Assembly (NCBI GenBank): GCA_944989445.1
Contig: CALYLW010000038.1
Location: forward strand, 1,599,313-1,663,312
Length of the DNA: 64,000 nt
Direction: 5' to 3'
Source: Ampullaceana balthica
Taxonomy: Eukaryota > Mollusca > Gastropoda > Lymnaeidae
In this document: in pieces, positions 32,317 through 44,417 of the stretch
Numbering within the stretch: position 1 is the stretch's first letter
How the letters are laid out: each line of letters starts with the position of its first letter
The notes under the pieces: model-generated
Databases searched by the model: none
Told to the model about the DNA's origin: nothing
The model's input: only the letters and a program-made list of their open reading frames with translations
Made by a program: the position numbers and the translations under genes

Positions 32317-33890
32317 GTTGATAATCATGAACAAAGCGCTTCTCATAAAGACTGCATGTTAATGTACCTAGCTCGTCGAGAAGGTTTGGGTCTACTACAA
32401 AAGCTAGAAGAGCAAATAAATGAAGAGTACTGTTACTTGGAACATGTTTTAAGGCGAGCAGTAGCGGTTATAAGTACTATAGCCGAGCGTGGTCTGGCTT
32501 TTACTTTTAGAGGGACAGATGGAAAATTTGTATCTTTACAAAATGGAAAGTATGTAGGGTTGCTGGAGTTGGTCAGTCAGTTTGATCCAATTTTACCAGC
32601 ACCCATTGCGAAATATTGAATTTCTGGAAATGAAACCCTTTAAAAAAAATTTTTTTTAAATATATGTGAAGTACTGATTGCAATTATGTCCCAAAAAGTC
32701 CATGAAGTAATTGTAGATGAAATAAAGGCTTCCGGTTATTTTAAATTGTCAGTAGACTCAACACCCGATTTTGCACATCTAGATCGGTTAAACGTTGTTC
32801 TTCGATATGAGGTAGATTTTTATGAGGCCCATTGAGCGCCTTTTTACTTTTTTGGAGCTGCAAAGTCGCACCTGAGAAGGTATGGCTAAGCAGGTGTTGC
32901 AGTACTTACGTAAAACTTTGACCCGTAATCGTAAACGAATGACAGTGGTCATTGATAGTGATGACCCTAGGGTATCTCTGAAAGCCAAAGACAAATTTCG
33001 TATATATCTGCTTTTTACGCCATTGTTGACAAACTTGAGACGGAGATGAGTAGACGAGGACATGTGTATAATGATATAGCAGTTGGATTTTCTAGTTTGG
33101 TCGATGTACCACAAACACATCAGTGTTGTGATGGACTAATAAATGCTTATCCTGAAGATCTGAACAGTAGTTTATATACTTAACTACAACAGGTCCACTT
33201 ATATATTCGTAACAAGTTTCGTGCATCAAAATCTGAAAACAACACGTTCAGTCATGCAGAATTATACAAAGTAATAGAGACAACATCGAGTTTGCTTTTC
33301 CAAATGTAGAAATGGCCTTGCGCATATTGAAACGTACACAAAATCCAAGTAGATCGACAATGAAAAAAGAAAGGATTGATTTCCCAGGGCCGTCCATAAA
33401 TGACGTCACATGCCTAGAGGAGGGGGGGGGGAGGTTTCCACACATTTGTGACGATGTGTAACGAGGGGGAAGGGGTGTTTAAGAAATTCGACGTCGCACC
33501 AAAACTCGCAACTTTAAATAGAAGTTCCACTTAAATATTTGACTTCTTACAATGTATTTAAAGACGTCTTCAATGGCTTCACACGAGTTACGATACTAGA
33601 ATGCTAACTTTAACTAAATACATATTTAAATGACAAAAATGTAATTTGCAGCCTGCTCATTTTCAAATAGAAAATACGGCTTTTTAGTGGGTCAAAGATT
33701 TGTGACGTCATAGTCTAAGTTTTTGTGACGACGTGTGATGAGGGGGGGGGGCGAGTGAAAAATCTTCCAAAATCGCGTGACGTCATTTATGGACGGCCCC
33801 TTAGGGCTGCTGATGATTGAGACAGACTTGTTGAGCAAATGTAACTTTGATGATATACTCAAAAACTTGGCCAGATGTAAATCTAGATGA
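32317..33890 (+). pseudogene. ZMYM1-like hAT transposase, decayed and split by a MITE
   Basis: The frame from 32317 reads DNHEQSASHKDCMLMYLARR, the end of a TTF-type zinc finger, then VLRRAVAVISTIAERGLAF and NGKYVGLLELVSQFDPI of the DUF4371 region, to a stop at 32619. Another frame continues SQKVHEVIVDEIKASGYFKL and SVDSTPDFAHLDRLNVVLRY (32687-32810). Then FYAIVDKLETEMSRRGHVYN (33020 on), and FAFPNVEMALRIL of the hATC block at about 33290. The last piece, LGLLMIETDLLSKCNFDDI ending at TGA 33888-33890, lies beyond a MITE at 33387-33800. Domain order is that of ZMYM1/hAT-type transposases. Multiple stops and frameshifts make it inactive. Confidence 0.85.
33387..33800. mobile_element. MITE with GGGCCGTCCATAAATGACGT ends, copy 2
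   Basis: Same ends as 23079-23658: GGGCCGTCCATAAATGACGT ... GTCATTTATGGACGGCCC. It interrupts the hATC region of the transposase remnant, so it inserted after, or while, that gene was decaying. Confidence 0.78.
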
Positions 33891-34303
33891 AAGAACTTGA
33901 AAATGTAAATGTGTGCTCTCTCTCTCTCTCTCTGACTTTTTCATATATTATTAACTATTTAAAAAGTTACAGTATGTTTGTCTATTATTATTACAAAATT
34001 AATTAAATATTAATTTCAATACAGAAATAGCTTATGGTAGGTTTTATACGAGTGATAGTAGTAGTACAAACATATGTGTTAACAGCGGCGTCGCTAGGGT
34101 GGGTGTCACCCTGTGCGGTAGGTCAATGTGTCACCCCATCACAACTTACCCCATAGACCTCCTCCGAGTCTGCCCGTGCCAAATTACGAGGCATACAGAA
34201 TTCTACCCTATGACATGGTCTCACTCCTTGTGATGGTGTCACCCGGTGCGGTCCGCACCCCCTTCCCCCCCCATATCTAGTGAGGTACCTGTGTGTTAAC
34301 AAC

Positions 34304-34306
<3 letters not shown>

Positions 34307-34365
<59 letters not shown>
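34307..34365. repeat. (TG)n microsatellite
   Basis: About 29 TG dinucleotides. Confidence 0.97.
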
Positions 34366-34388
34366 ATAATATTGAACATACCAGCAGT

Positions 34389-34473
34389 CAGTGGGGGATC
34401 GGGGGCCCGGGGAAAAATGGGGCACCCAGGGGGGTTTGTGCATAGGGCACCAAGATGGCTTAATCCGGCCCTG
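34389..34473. mobile_element. Possible short hAT-like MITE
   Basis: 'CAGTGGGGGATC' and 'TTAATCCGGCCCTG' are weakly inverted. The right end has the form seen in hAT MITEs at 43329 and 46165. No target duplication found. Confidence 0.35.
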
Positions 34474-34489
34474 ACAGCAGCCCTATAAT

Positions 34490-34565
34490 CCAGCAGCAGC
34501 AGTCTTGGTTTCATATCAGCAGCTAACAGCAGTCATGGTTTTCTGTAAGCAGCTAACAGCAACCC
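34490..34565. repeat. Outlying copies of the 30-bp satellite
   Basis: Two to three diverged units ('cagtcttggtttcatatcag', 'cagctaacagcagtcat') of the type at 30200-30412, lying 4 kb away. Either the array was split by insertions or the unit was seeded separately. 34570-35210 holds nothing recognised. Confidence 0.8.
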
Positions 34566-35214
34566 TATTACAAAAAATTCTCCATTCAGTTGATCGCAAA
34601 ATGAATTTTGTTTAGCACCCTGAAGACTTTAAAGTCTAAGTGTAAACTCAGTTCATTTCCCCCAACAAAATACACTGCACTATTTTATCGCGCGTGTGTT
34701 GGTTGTGACATCACCAATGACAACACAGCACAAATCTGAGTCTATCCACACTTTGAACAGCCGCTCTATCAGATTGGGAAGGAGAAAACAACTGGAAATT
34801 CATCTTCTTGAGACCCGCTTTATCTGATTAAGCCTTTGGGGGGAAAAAACTCGCCTCAACACCAGAGCACAATAGGGTTAAATCCCTGGCCCTTACAAGG
34901 CAGAGATGGTCCTCTTTCACTTCTGGTGCCATCATTTGTAGAGGTTCATTTCCTGTCTGTTTCTGCGGAGCTATTTGATGGCCAAGGGCAGATAACCAGC
35001 ATTGATTCCACCCTCTAGTTATCAACTCCTGGTGAATTGTTGCCGCTGTTTTGGTGGCAGTGTTTTGAGTGGTTTGCTGAGGAGTTGATGATTTTTGTCA
35101 GCGGAAAATAAATGAGTTACCTGCTAGAAACTGGGTAAACGCGGGTGCCTATCTCCCCCTCGAATCTCCCACTAAACCGGACAGGCTTATAATTAGTCGG
35201 CGAGATTAGAGGGT

Positions 35215-35590
35215 GTGTCGGAGTCAAGTGGTGTACGATAAGGGTGTCTTTGGGGGGAGTGGAGAGGTAAAGCATAAAGGTGTGTGCTGGACTCAAGATG
35301 TTCTTAATAAAAGTGTGTATTGGACATATGACGGGTTTTAAAAATGTGCATGTTGGACACACACACACAAAGTTTTATAACTGTGTGTGATGGACACAAG
35401 ATATATTTTATAAAAGTGTGTGTGGTACATATCGTGTATTTTATAAAGGCGTGTGTTCGACATATGGTGTGTTTTTAAAAAGATGTGTGTTGGACACGAG
35501 ATGTTTTATAATTGTATGTGTTGTACATATCGTGTGTTTTATAACGGTGTATGTTGGACATGAGAATTTTTTTTTATAAAGGTTTGTTTC
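35215..35590. repeat. Degenerate repeat, about 30 bp unit
   Basis: Roughly ten diverged units of the form 'gtgtgttggacatatggtgt' plus 'gttttataaa'. High divergence suggests age. Confidence 0.7.
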
Positions 35591-35840
35591 GGCGCTTGGA
35601 ACGAACTCTTTAACTAATTCATTATGAATTTATGGGGTAGAGGGTAAAAATATATAACTCTCATACATTTAAATAACATGTGTTGCCAAACTCTAAAAGA
35701 AACCCAATTTGAAAGGGAATTGTTGGGGGGGGGGTGTTCCGTTTAAGCTGCGCGGTTACGCGGTCGCGCAGATATCTGATCGACGCCGTGGTGCAGTTTA
35801 GAATTGTCGCGCAGCAAATTTTGATAAGGATAATATAAAA

Positions 35841-35968
35841 TACGAGCAACAAAGCCCGTCCAAGGACGTTCCACCGTCGTTTCGGTGGCATGTTGTAACT
35901 CCCCTCCAACAGCCGTCTCGACCGGCCATACATGTGCATCACCTCAAAAATTATATTCATTATAGTTA
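35841..35968 (-). mobile_element. Helitron-like 3' end, inverted
   Basis: On the minus strand this ends with the hairpin CGTCC-TT-GGACG and 'ggctttgttgctcgta', as in the copies near 22330 and 22780. It is truncated at 'ctataatgaata' next to a plus-strand 5' end (35972). Confidence 0.6.
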
Positions 35969-35971
35969 TCC

Positions 35972-36030
35972 AATATAATAAAAGGCTATGTTAAGTGCGG
36001 TCATCGATAGCGATTGGTCCCTGGAATTTT
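35972..36030 (+). mobile_element. Helitron-like 5' end fragment
   Basis: 'aatataataaaaggctatgt' and 'gcggtcatcgatagcgattg' match the starts at 10344 and 22436, then similarity stops. Back-to-back with the inverted 3' end on its left. Confidence 0.6.
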
Positions 36031-36171
36031 GTGGCCGCCATGTTCGCTGTTTTGTTTATATTTAGGTAGTACCCGTATGTTTCTAATTTACTTCTTGTAT
36101 AAAGTCGGTTGTAGCGCAACCTTTATATAAATACTTCTCTTACCTGAATTATTAGTATGTAAAAGATTACC

Positions 36172-36417
36172 TTGTCTTGTCTTATCTATACAGACGCTCC
36201 TTCTACACAGAAGATAATTGATGGCAAGTGATGCAGCGTTCACAGGCCACGGCTATGAGGGTTCCACGCATTACCCCGCTGCCTATTACCCATTCGGAGC
36301 TGGGTGGAATCAGGGACGCCCTAGGACCCTGGAACAAATCCTTGCCTTCAACTGGATTTGATCCCGTGACCATCGGTACGCCAGCCGAGCGCGCATGCCA
36401 CTCGACCACCGTGCCCC
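36172..36417 (-). mobile_element. tRNA-derived SINE, copy 3
   Basis: Complete layout: A box TGGTCGAGTGG (36398-36408, minus strand), a decayed B box (GGATCAAATCC, about 36354-36364), body, and tail with 'aaggagcgtctgtatagata'. Lacks about 40 bp of the body before the tail compared with copy 1. Confidence 0.85.
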
Positions 36418-36486
36418 TAATATTTTAACCAAATAAGAATTGATATTACACGTGAGCACAATGGATGATGGGATTTTTAAAAAAAT

Positions 36487-37821
36487 AGGGCTGTTAACGA
36501 TTAATTTAAATTTAATAATAATAATAATAATAATAAATTGATTATTTATATAGCGCTGTATCCCAGTAAGGAACTGGGCTCACAGCGCTTTACATGAAAG
36601 AAATAACATACCTATAAGTATTAAATTAACTTTATATCATAACAAACACAAAAATTACAGTACATTATACATAAGCTACGTTAATCATTTACAAGAAATG
36701 TTGTTTCATTCATTTTGAAAATAAATTTTGAAAAGATGTGTCTTAAGTGCAGTCTTGAAGGGCTTGGTTGTTTGAATACTACGAATGTGTAATGGTAGAG
36801 AATTCCATTATTTGGCTGCACAAAAAGAGAACGACCTTTCACCAAATGTTTTGGTGCGTGTCGTAGGAACAGAGAGAACGCGTGTGTCTGCAGAAGATCG
36901 TAGCTGGCGAGTGGGTGAGTAGACCGACAAAAATTCAGTAAGATACGATGGACATGAGTCCGAAAAGAAGTTGTGACAGAGAACGGCCAGTTTGTAATCA
37001 ATACGGGCTTGTATAGGCAGCCAATGAAGTGAGCGAAGAAGTGGAGTAACATGGTCATGTTTTTTGCCCTGAGCACCTTTTAATCGTTAACTTTTGAAAA
37101 ATTAACGATTAATTATCGTTAATTTTGATTAAAGCCAAAAATTAAAATTTATGATGTCATATGTAACACTTATTAAACGTTCTTGTTGACAATCTAAATA
37201 ACACTGGAATGTCTGCTTTATATGTCATCTTTTAACCAACTACGCAAAAAGACAAGGGTGTTGACATTATTGGGTTCAAGTGATGAGCGGGCCTAATTGA
37301 CAATATAACCAGTCGAGCTGAACAATCATTCACATGTAACTGAGCTAACTAGTATGCACAAAACGGTCTTGGCAAGGAATGACATTATCGGATATCGGTA
37401 ATCATTAAGTTTCCACCATTGTAGAGGGTTAATGGATTCAGGAACTTTCATCTCCATTTTGTAACGCAGTAATTCATCAGAAGAGCTGTCGTCATTTGCT
37501 TTCTCTGAGTAAGACTCCATTACTGCCATTAGCTTAATACACTTTTCATTTGGTTTGATAATTAGGCAAAGTGTTAGAACCATGGTAGGCAAACTTTATC
37601 AATATTTTGAACATTCCCGTCAGTCAATAGTATAAAAGTAAAATGTTCGTGTAATCGTCAGGAAATGCATTATTTATCGGCCGCTATTTATTATTAGTTT
37701 TTAAAACTTTTTGAGTTCCAATAATTTGTAAGTGATGGGTCGATTAATCGTTAAAAAATAACTTAATCGTTAAAATTTTTAACGATTAATCGAGAAATTA
37801 ATCCTTAATTTTCGCAGCCCT
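36487..37821. mobile_element. Probable hAT element with transposase remnant
   Basis: Short inverted ends AGGGCTG ... CAGCCCT with subterminal 'taacgattaa' repeats. Contains a hATC fragment (37326-37592, minus). A separate repeat is inserted at about 36520-37080. It starts with (AAT)n, has 'tatatagcgctgtatcccag' and 'cagcgctttaca', and resembles a repeat type common in marine invertebrates. The target duplication is lost in A-runs. Confidence 0.6.
37326..37592 (-). pseudogene. hAT transposase C-terminal fragment
   Basis: Contains INPLQWWKLNDYRYPIMSFL and AKTVLCILVSSVTCE, the 'NPL.WW......YP.LS.LA...L.IP.SSV.SER' signature of ZBED-type hAT transposases. The Pro of 'LCIPASSV' and the SER triplet are altered and the frame ends there, so it is a fossil. 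Confidence 0.75.
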
Positions 37822-37974
37822 TAAAAAAAAAGAATCATAATGGAGATTCATCAAATTACTATTCTAGGAGAATAGCAAGTGAAATAACAGATAAAAAAAT
37901 AAGTCCTAAGTCCCAAAAAAAATTGTTAAAAGCAAGTGATGCTATAAGTGATATATAACAGTTCAAATATTAAG

Positions 37975-38150
37975 TCTAACAACAAATCAAATAACTGGTC
38001 AAACAGCAGTTAAAATAATAGGTCAAATAGCAAGTCAAATAACAGGACAAACAAGTCAAATAACAGGCCAAACAAGTCAAATAACAGGCCAAACAAGTCA
38101 AATAACAGGCCAAACAAGTCAAATAACAGGCCAAATAAGTCAAATAATTG
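37975..38150. repeat. Minisatellite, 21 bp unit
   Basis: About seven copies of AAATAACAGGCCAAACAAGTC. The first copies are degenerate and the middle four almost identical. 38150-38580 shows nothing further. Confidence 0.9.
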
Positions 38151-38584
38151 GGTTAAAAATATAACAACTCACAATTCATCATCTCACAGTTGAATCGGAG
38201 ACCCGTTTGCTTGCTAAATTGTTATTGTCGAGACTACGCGAGTCAAACACTTCCCGTCATGCAGTTATGTGGCTTTACATGAAGTGGCCAAAAGGACGTG
38301 GGAAAATTTTTCCAGTCATCCCATGAGTGGTTTTATTTGGTCAAATATTGTATTGCCGGTGATATGCAGGAAATGTGAGAGGAAATGGTGGGAGGGGGAG
38401 GGATGAACTAAATAATTGTGAAAGTATAACAAAACAGGATATAGAAAAATTACATCAAACATTATCCATAGTTCTAATGTGTCTTCTTCATGCATGATGT
38501 CCATTATAAATAGTCGAATATTTATCGATTATATCAATTTCATCTTTAAAGCGTGTGATGCTCTTCATTAATACGACAAATATC

Positions 38585-38643
38585 ATGTATGCGTAGGACG
38601 CAATAATCTTCTGTACAGCAGGAGCGTCTGAAATAGATAAGAT
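38585..38643 (+). repeat. LINE/SINE 3' tail fragment
   Basis: 'ggacgcaataatcttctgta' followed by 'aggagcgtctgaaatagataag': the shared 3' tail of the LINE and SINE families, alone. Confidence 0.75.
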
Positions 38644-38872
38644 ATGCATGACGTCTAACGATGAGTGGATCCATCCATTAGGACAAATATGTCCATTAGC
38701 TCTAATGCTCCCTTACTCTGCTGGCAAAAATGCTGTCCTTCAATTAATGGAGCACAGTTTCGCCAGGAGCGTGCGCAACAGTCCCCCATCCAACTCCTCC
38801 TCCTCCCCCCCCCCAAGCACCCTTTATAAAATCACCAACAGTGCGAACAGCTGTTCGACAAAGTAGGTCCTT

Positions 38873-39005
38873 GACACTGACATAAACTTTCCCCCCAGTT
38901 TTAGAACCGCTGTTTGACGGTGTATTTCCTAAACACACTGACATAAACCTCCCCCAGTTTTAGAACCGCTGTTTGACGGAGTATTTCCTAAACACACTGA
39001 CATAA
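38873..39005. repeat. Direct duplication, about 60 bp unit
   Basis: Two copies (61 and 59 bp) containing 'cagttttagaaccgctgttt' and 'gtatttcctaaacacactga', plus a partial third. 39010-39530 holds no recognised feature. Confidence 0.9.
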
Positions 39006-39528
39006 CCCCTGTGTTCTGCGAATCTTGTTATTCAGTAATTGTTGATCCGCGGGTGGCATCCCCCCCTCCCCCCACGCTCTGCCAGTCCCGCCCCCACACC
39101 CCGGACGGTGTTAGTTTAACATTTAGCTAGGCCCGTATCAGCTGCAGTCCCAGGTCAGGGAGAGTGTTGTGGGCCACGGACCATGCAGACCTAAGAAAAC
39201 ACCGGCAGTGACTGATGGGGTCGATCGATCGAACCACCTGGTGAATCTGTTGATAGAGTTTGGGAGGGGGGTAATGCAGGCAAGGGGTGGGGTGGTGGCT
39301 CAGCGTTGTCAGCGCCGAGGGAACTCGCCCTAGAGCTACAACACCAACATTCTGATTGTTGGGTTGATGAATTCCATTACCCATCTGAATCCCATGAAAT
39401 TTTTCGAGTTTTATGAACACGAATGCGCAGAAAGTTGTCTGTGTATAATGTACGATATACAGCTATGTGTATAAACTATTGATTTCCACATATATACATA
39501 ATTTGTAACAATAATTACATAATTGCTT

Positions 39529-39534
<6 letters not shown>

Positions 39535-39614
<80 letters not shown>
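39535..39614. repeat. (TA)n microsatellite
   Basis: About 80 bp with one central interruption. 39620-40140 contains no recognised feature. Confidence 0.95.
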
Positions 39615-39615
<1 letters not shown>

Positions 39616-40144
39616 GCTACTTATATCCATATGTACATAATTTGTTATTCGTGTATGCGAAATTTATATCTCTTTATTTATAATAATAACTTTCAATTTA
39701 TTTTCCCTGTGCACAATGTATTACTCTTTTCCTATGCACACTACTTACACGTCTATTCAGGTGTATTAGACGCATGTCATCGTCGTATTTGGTGACTTCA
39801 GAGGTGAAAGGTGAGCTACACTTGACCGTTACCTACGAACCACCAGTGAGTGTTCACTTTTGAAAAAAAAAGGTATCAAACGATCGACAACAAAACAACA
39901 ATTACAAAATATGATTTAAAAAAAAACTTTGAATGACTTGCAACATACTTATTTGAAAATGTTTATATTCTTCTTATTATGGGTAATATAAATTATATTG
40001 TTATATTTGGCGTTAAATATTGGTACATCTCCTCCAACATACCACTGATATATGCCCATGTACAGCAAAGCTCACCCCCTTTCCGCCCCGTCCCAAACTG
40101 GGATTAGTGTAGTTTTGGATGACTAATATGTCGATCGTTTGCTG

Positions 40145-40407
40145 TAGTCGGTCGAACATCATTAGCCGTTCGTCTTTGGTCGGTCGAACCTCTGTAGCCG
40201 TTCGTCTTTAGTCGGTCGAATCTCTGAAGTCGTTCGTCTTTAGTCGGTCGAATCTCTCTAGTCGTTCGTCTTTAGTCGGTCGAATCTCTCTAGTCGTTCG
40301 TCTTTAGTCGGTCGAATCTCTGAAGTCGTTCGTCTTTAGTCGGTCGAATCTCTCTAGTCGTTCGTCTTTAGTCGGTCGAATCTCTCTAGTCGTTCGTCTT
40401 TAGTCGG
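40145..40407. repeat. Minisatellite, 32 bp unit
   Basis: About eight copies of a unit with GTCGTTCGTCTTTAGTCGGT plus 'cgaatctctcta'. Two subtypes ('tctctcta' and 'tctctgaa') alternate. 40410-41290 contains no gene I recognise. A weak hAT-MITE-like piece ('cggcccggcaccggtcc') sits at about 41071-41115. Confidence 0.92.
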
Positions 40408-41299
40408 GTTTTCTGTTGAAGTTGGTCTTCTGAATCCGGTATACCGACAGTTCAGGTTGTTTCTAAACTAACAATTTATGAAAAGGTCAAGGTCTTTGAC
40501 GATGATTTATAGGAAAGTTATGACTCCTCCAAGAGGTCAAGGTGAGGCGGTTACAATCAGCAGATGCTGGTTCCAGAACCTGGCTGAAAATCTCTGGAAT
40601 CTCTGGACCTAGAACAAGATGAATTAATTATTAAGGATTTATTATTTAAAAGAACAAACATTCGTCTAAGACTTGGCGCTCGAGTTCTGGGCCCGGATAA
40701 AGAAAAGAAGAGATGCCTAGGCTCCACTGGCCAAGGCTACCGAGTACAGACTTGTATTTATCTTTTTTAAAAAAAACATTAGTTGATGCGTGGATTAGTG
40801 GATTGGTGGATGCGATTCTCCAAACACTGGAAACATCCAAATCTCACCTTTTGTTTAGACGCAAAATTCACCAAATGCCACCGAGACAAAAGCCACCTGC
40901 AGTCCTGCATGCCACCACTGTGAAAGGTGACAGCCCTCAAGTAGAGTAACTCAGGTTTGTTTTCCTGGAGAGTTCTTTCCCTTGTGCCGAGGCGGTTGCT
41001 CCAGCTACCCCGACATGAAATATTTGGGGAGCCGACATTTGTAGAGAAACGTGTTTCCGCAGACTGAAGTTTCGCGGCCCGGCACCGGTCCACATACCAT
41101 AATGTTGCCGGTCCGGGCTGCAAGATTAAAGGCACTCATGGGAAAATAAAAGACATACATTTTTGTCTTGACTTCGGTCACTTTTGATTTCTTTTTTATA
41201 ATTTTTTTTTAGGTCCTGGAATATGTTACCAGTAAAATACCTCATAGTTGGTGGAAGATATGAAACTATTAGAACAAACATTCTTTGCTTTCTTTTTAG

Positions 41300-41734
41300 G
41301 ATCAACATACGTTTATCACGTATGCTATTATATTGGCCATACTCCGAGAGAAATCTACATCAGCCAAGTCTCCAAAAGCCACGCGATATCCCGTACGACT
41401 CTGGTTATACAAGAGGATAGAAGAGCAAAGAGAAAAGTAGTAATAATACATAAGGAAATCAATTCTAGATTGGATAATCGAATACAACCCTCTGATTGAT
41501 ACAAGGATACAAATACTTATCTTATTCCGTGTGCGAGACGCAAAACAAACAAACACACACATACGAATTATCGTTCTTCCCGTCTGGAATTTAGGCGTGG
41601 AAGGGGTCACCCGATCAAACCAGGAAAACCAACACTCTATCAACATTCAAAACCTTAATAAAAATGCAAGGCTAGACAATAACCATAGATACACGTTGGA
41701 CGCATTAATCTTCTGTATAGAGTGGGCGTCTTTC

Positions 41735-41766
<32 letters not shown>

Positions 41767-41768
41767 TA
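41300..41768 (+). pseudogene. LINE 3' end with (GATAA)n tail
   Basis: EDRRAKRKVVIIHKEINSRL to a stop at 41499, then in another frame ETQNKQTHTYELSFFPSG. This is followed by a 3' UTR ('ccaacactctatcaacattc') and the tail 'gacgcattaatcttctgtat', 'agagtgggcgtc' and (GATAA)n at about 41738-41768. CR1/L2-type by its short 3' tandem tail. The left boundary is unclear. Confidence 0.78.
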
Positions 41769-41769
41769 C

Positions 41770-42530
41770 ACTCGTACTGGTATACATCTCCAATCCACTG
41801 AAATAACCAACATTTTGTCTGCAGTCTGCCACAACCAACATTTTGTCTGCAGTCTGCCACAATCAACGTTTATTGAGCTGCCCTATCTGACTCTTTAAAC
41901 AAAATTAATCTTCTTTGAAGAAGAGACTATATATATGCAGCGTTTGGAATAGGAGAATAATCTCCCACCACTGAGGGATCAAAAACTTAATCTGACATTC
42001 AATTACCGCCTCCACCAAAAAAAAACAGAACAAAAGGCCATGATAATGTAAGTGAAAGGCGAGCACATTCCGTGGCAAGTTGTACCTCCAAACATATTGG
42101 CAAGAGACTGATGGAGATATCCAGCATTGGGGAAATCCGATCTGTATGAGTCGGCCCCCGAGAAAACACAATCACCGCATTCTGTGGAGCTTCTTTTGGA
42201 ACATGAGAAACGGCTTTCAGACAATAACGTATTTGGTAGAGTTAAGCTCACCCACACACGCACACGTACTCACAGACACACACAAACACACTCGCGCGTG
42301 CGGACAATACGCTATGCTTAACGATCGTATCTTCCAAAGCGGTCATTTGAGCTCCTGATCGTAGACAATACCAGCTTTGTTGTCAGAGAGAGGCGGAAAG
42401 GGGCGGGCAAAATCAACGTCTGAAATCTGACACGAAGTGTGTAATACAAACATCTCCGATGTTGTCTGGTGCAAGAATATTATTGCAAACATCTACGATA
42501 TTACCTGACAAAAGCAAATGATACAAACAT
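41770..42530. other. Unassigned spacer with a short duplication
   Basis: A 28-bp phrase ('caaccaacattttgtctgca') is duplicated at 41808-41862. (CA)-rich at 42250-42295. No gene recognised. Confidence 0.4.
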
Positions 42531-42534
42531 CTTC

Positions 42535-42918
42535 CTATGATACAGATTTCTTTGATCCTAATTCTTGTGATACAATTCCTATGATATTAATTCCTATGAT
42601 ATAAATCCTATGATACTAATTCCTATGATACAAACATCTTCCTATGCTACAAATTCATATGTTACTAATTCCTATGCTAAAAATTCCTATGTTACTAATT
42701 CCTATGATACTAATTGCTATGATACAAATTCCTATGATACAAATTCCTATGATACAAATTCCAATTATACTAATTTCTATGATACAAATTCCTATGATAC
42801 AAATTCCTATGATACAAATTCCTATAATACAAATTCCTATGATACAAATTCCTTTTACTATTTCCTATGATACTAATTGCTATGCTACAAATTCCTATGA
42901 TACAAATTCCTATGATGT
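42535..42918. repeat. Minisatellite, 15 bp unit
   Basis: About 25 copies of TCCTATGATACAAAT with variants (gatactaat, gctacaaat). Stop-free frames (Asn-Ser-Tyr-Asp-Thr repeats) result from the 15-bp period. Confidence 0.95.
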
Positions 42919-43328
42919 TATCAGGCACACGCAGACTCTCAAACCGCGGTCCTGTAAAATGGAAGGGGGGTGGTTACTCCCCAACTCCAAGCTTGGATGG
43001 CTAAAGGCTGCACACCCCTCAACTCCCCGAAAGAGCCGCCCCTGCCTTAGATACTTGAACCTATAGTCAAACCGTTTGATGACGAGTCAAACCTACGGGC
43101 GTTTGATGACGAGATACTTGAATGTCAAGTTAGCTAAGGTGTCGTAGATTGCCGGGGTACTGTTAAAATGATATATTTGGGAACATGACCAACAATACAA
43201 AGGGATAGTAAAGAATTGAGTTTAATTTATCCACACGGTCCGTAGTTATAACGTAGTTGATGTAGATAGTGGGTTCAAATCTTTATTGGCATGATTTTAT
43301 TGTATACATTATGGTTACGATGCACCAA

Positions 43329-43910
43329 CAGGGACGGATTAAGACTGCACGGGGCCCCTGGCTGCAATTCAAACTGGGGCCCTATCCAGCCAGCGTCCCT
43401 TTAAATAAAATGATTGCTAGCAGCTAATATAAGACTGTAACTTGTACCTAAATAGTTCATCGGTTCCTTTAAAATACTTTGTCTGTGCTACGGGATCGGT
43501 CGTCCCAGCCAAAAAGATTATTCATGAAAAAAATGGAATACGAAGAAATAACTGTTTGCCGGTATCCAAATATTGAGTGTAAAAATACAATTTTAAAAAA
43601 AACAGCCTGTGCCCACGCCGGGAATCGACCGCGTGACCGCTTGCACAGCAGGCCGACTTTATACCTCAAGGCCACAGGAGCCTGATGCAAAATGTAAAAT
43701 TTAAAAATATAAACAATAATCTTTAATATTTTCTCTTAGTGAGCCTATAAAATCTGTTTTTTAATTAATTTATTTAATTTATTATATTTTCAGGAATTCA
43801 TGCAAACATTTGTCCACCTTTCTTATAAAATATACTAATTTTGGGGGCCCCTAATCACGGGGGCCCCTGGCTTTAGCCCGTTCAGCCCCCCCCCCTTTAA
43901 TCCGCCATAG
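43329..43910. mobile_element. hAT-like MITE with exact 8-bp target duplication
   Basis: Starts CAGGGACGGATTAAGACTGC, ends 'ctttaatccgccatag', flanked by TGCACCAA on both sides (43321-43328 and 43911-43918). Subterminal 'ggggcccctggct' is present at both ends in inverted context. A tRNA-like segment lies inside. Confidence 0.75.
43605..43686 (-). repeat. tRNA-like segment (possible SINE head)
   Basis: On the minus strand TGGCCTTGAGGTA resembles an A box and CGGTCGATTCC a B box, about 40 nt apart. The outer arms do not pair as an acceptor stem, so it is not a functional tRNA. It differs from the main SINE family of this window. Confidence 0.4.
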
Positions 43911-44164
43911 TGCACCAATATAATTACGTTAATGTTACGAGGCACAGACAGAACTGGGGGGTGGGTAACAACACGTTTATTTAACCCACCGATCTGAATG
44001 TAAATATGTCTTTCGTGAATTGTTTGCGCCAATTTAAACATACTGCCTGGTGAAAACAGAAACTTGGTACACAACGTATTCATCCCCGCTGATAACACGT
44101 GTTAAACAATTGTTGTTCATGGTTTATGAATAGGATACGGTTTGACACAAACGGCCAAACTCTT

Positions 44165-44335
44165 TTACTTACTTACTTACTTACTTACTCCCTCACTCAC
44201 TCGCCTACTAATTTATTTACTTATTTACTGTCATACTTACTTATTTATATACTAATTTATTTACTTTTTTACAAATTTATTTACATACTTACTTGCTTAA
44301 TAATTCGCTTACCCATTTACTTAATGACTTTTTTT
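44165..44335. repeat. Degenerate (TTAC)n
   Basis: Clean at 44167-44190, then increasingly mutated ('tatttacttatttac'). Confidence 0.85.
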
Positions 44336-44417
44336 TTAAAATTTATAACTTATTCACTATTTCCAAGACTATTTCCCATTAAACCTATGTCACTAGAACC
44401 CCGACGAACCCCCCCCC

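Noticed and set aside
36681..37076. 131-residue minus-strand frame
   Set aside because: Lies in a dispersed repeat ('tatatagcgctgtatcccag' type) nested in a hAT element; no domain recognised.
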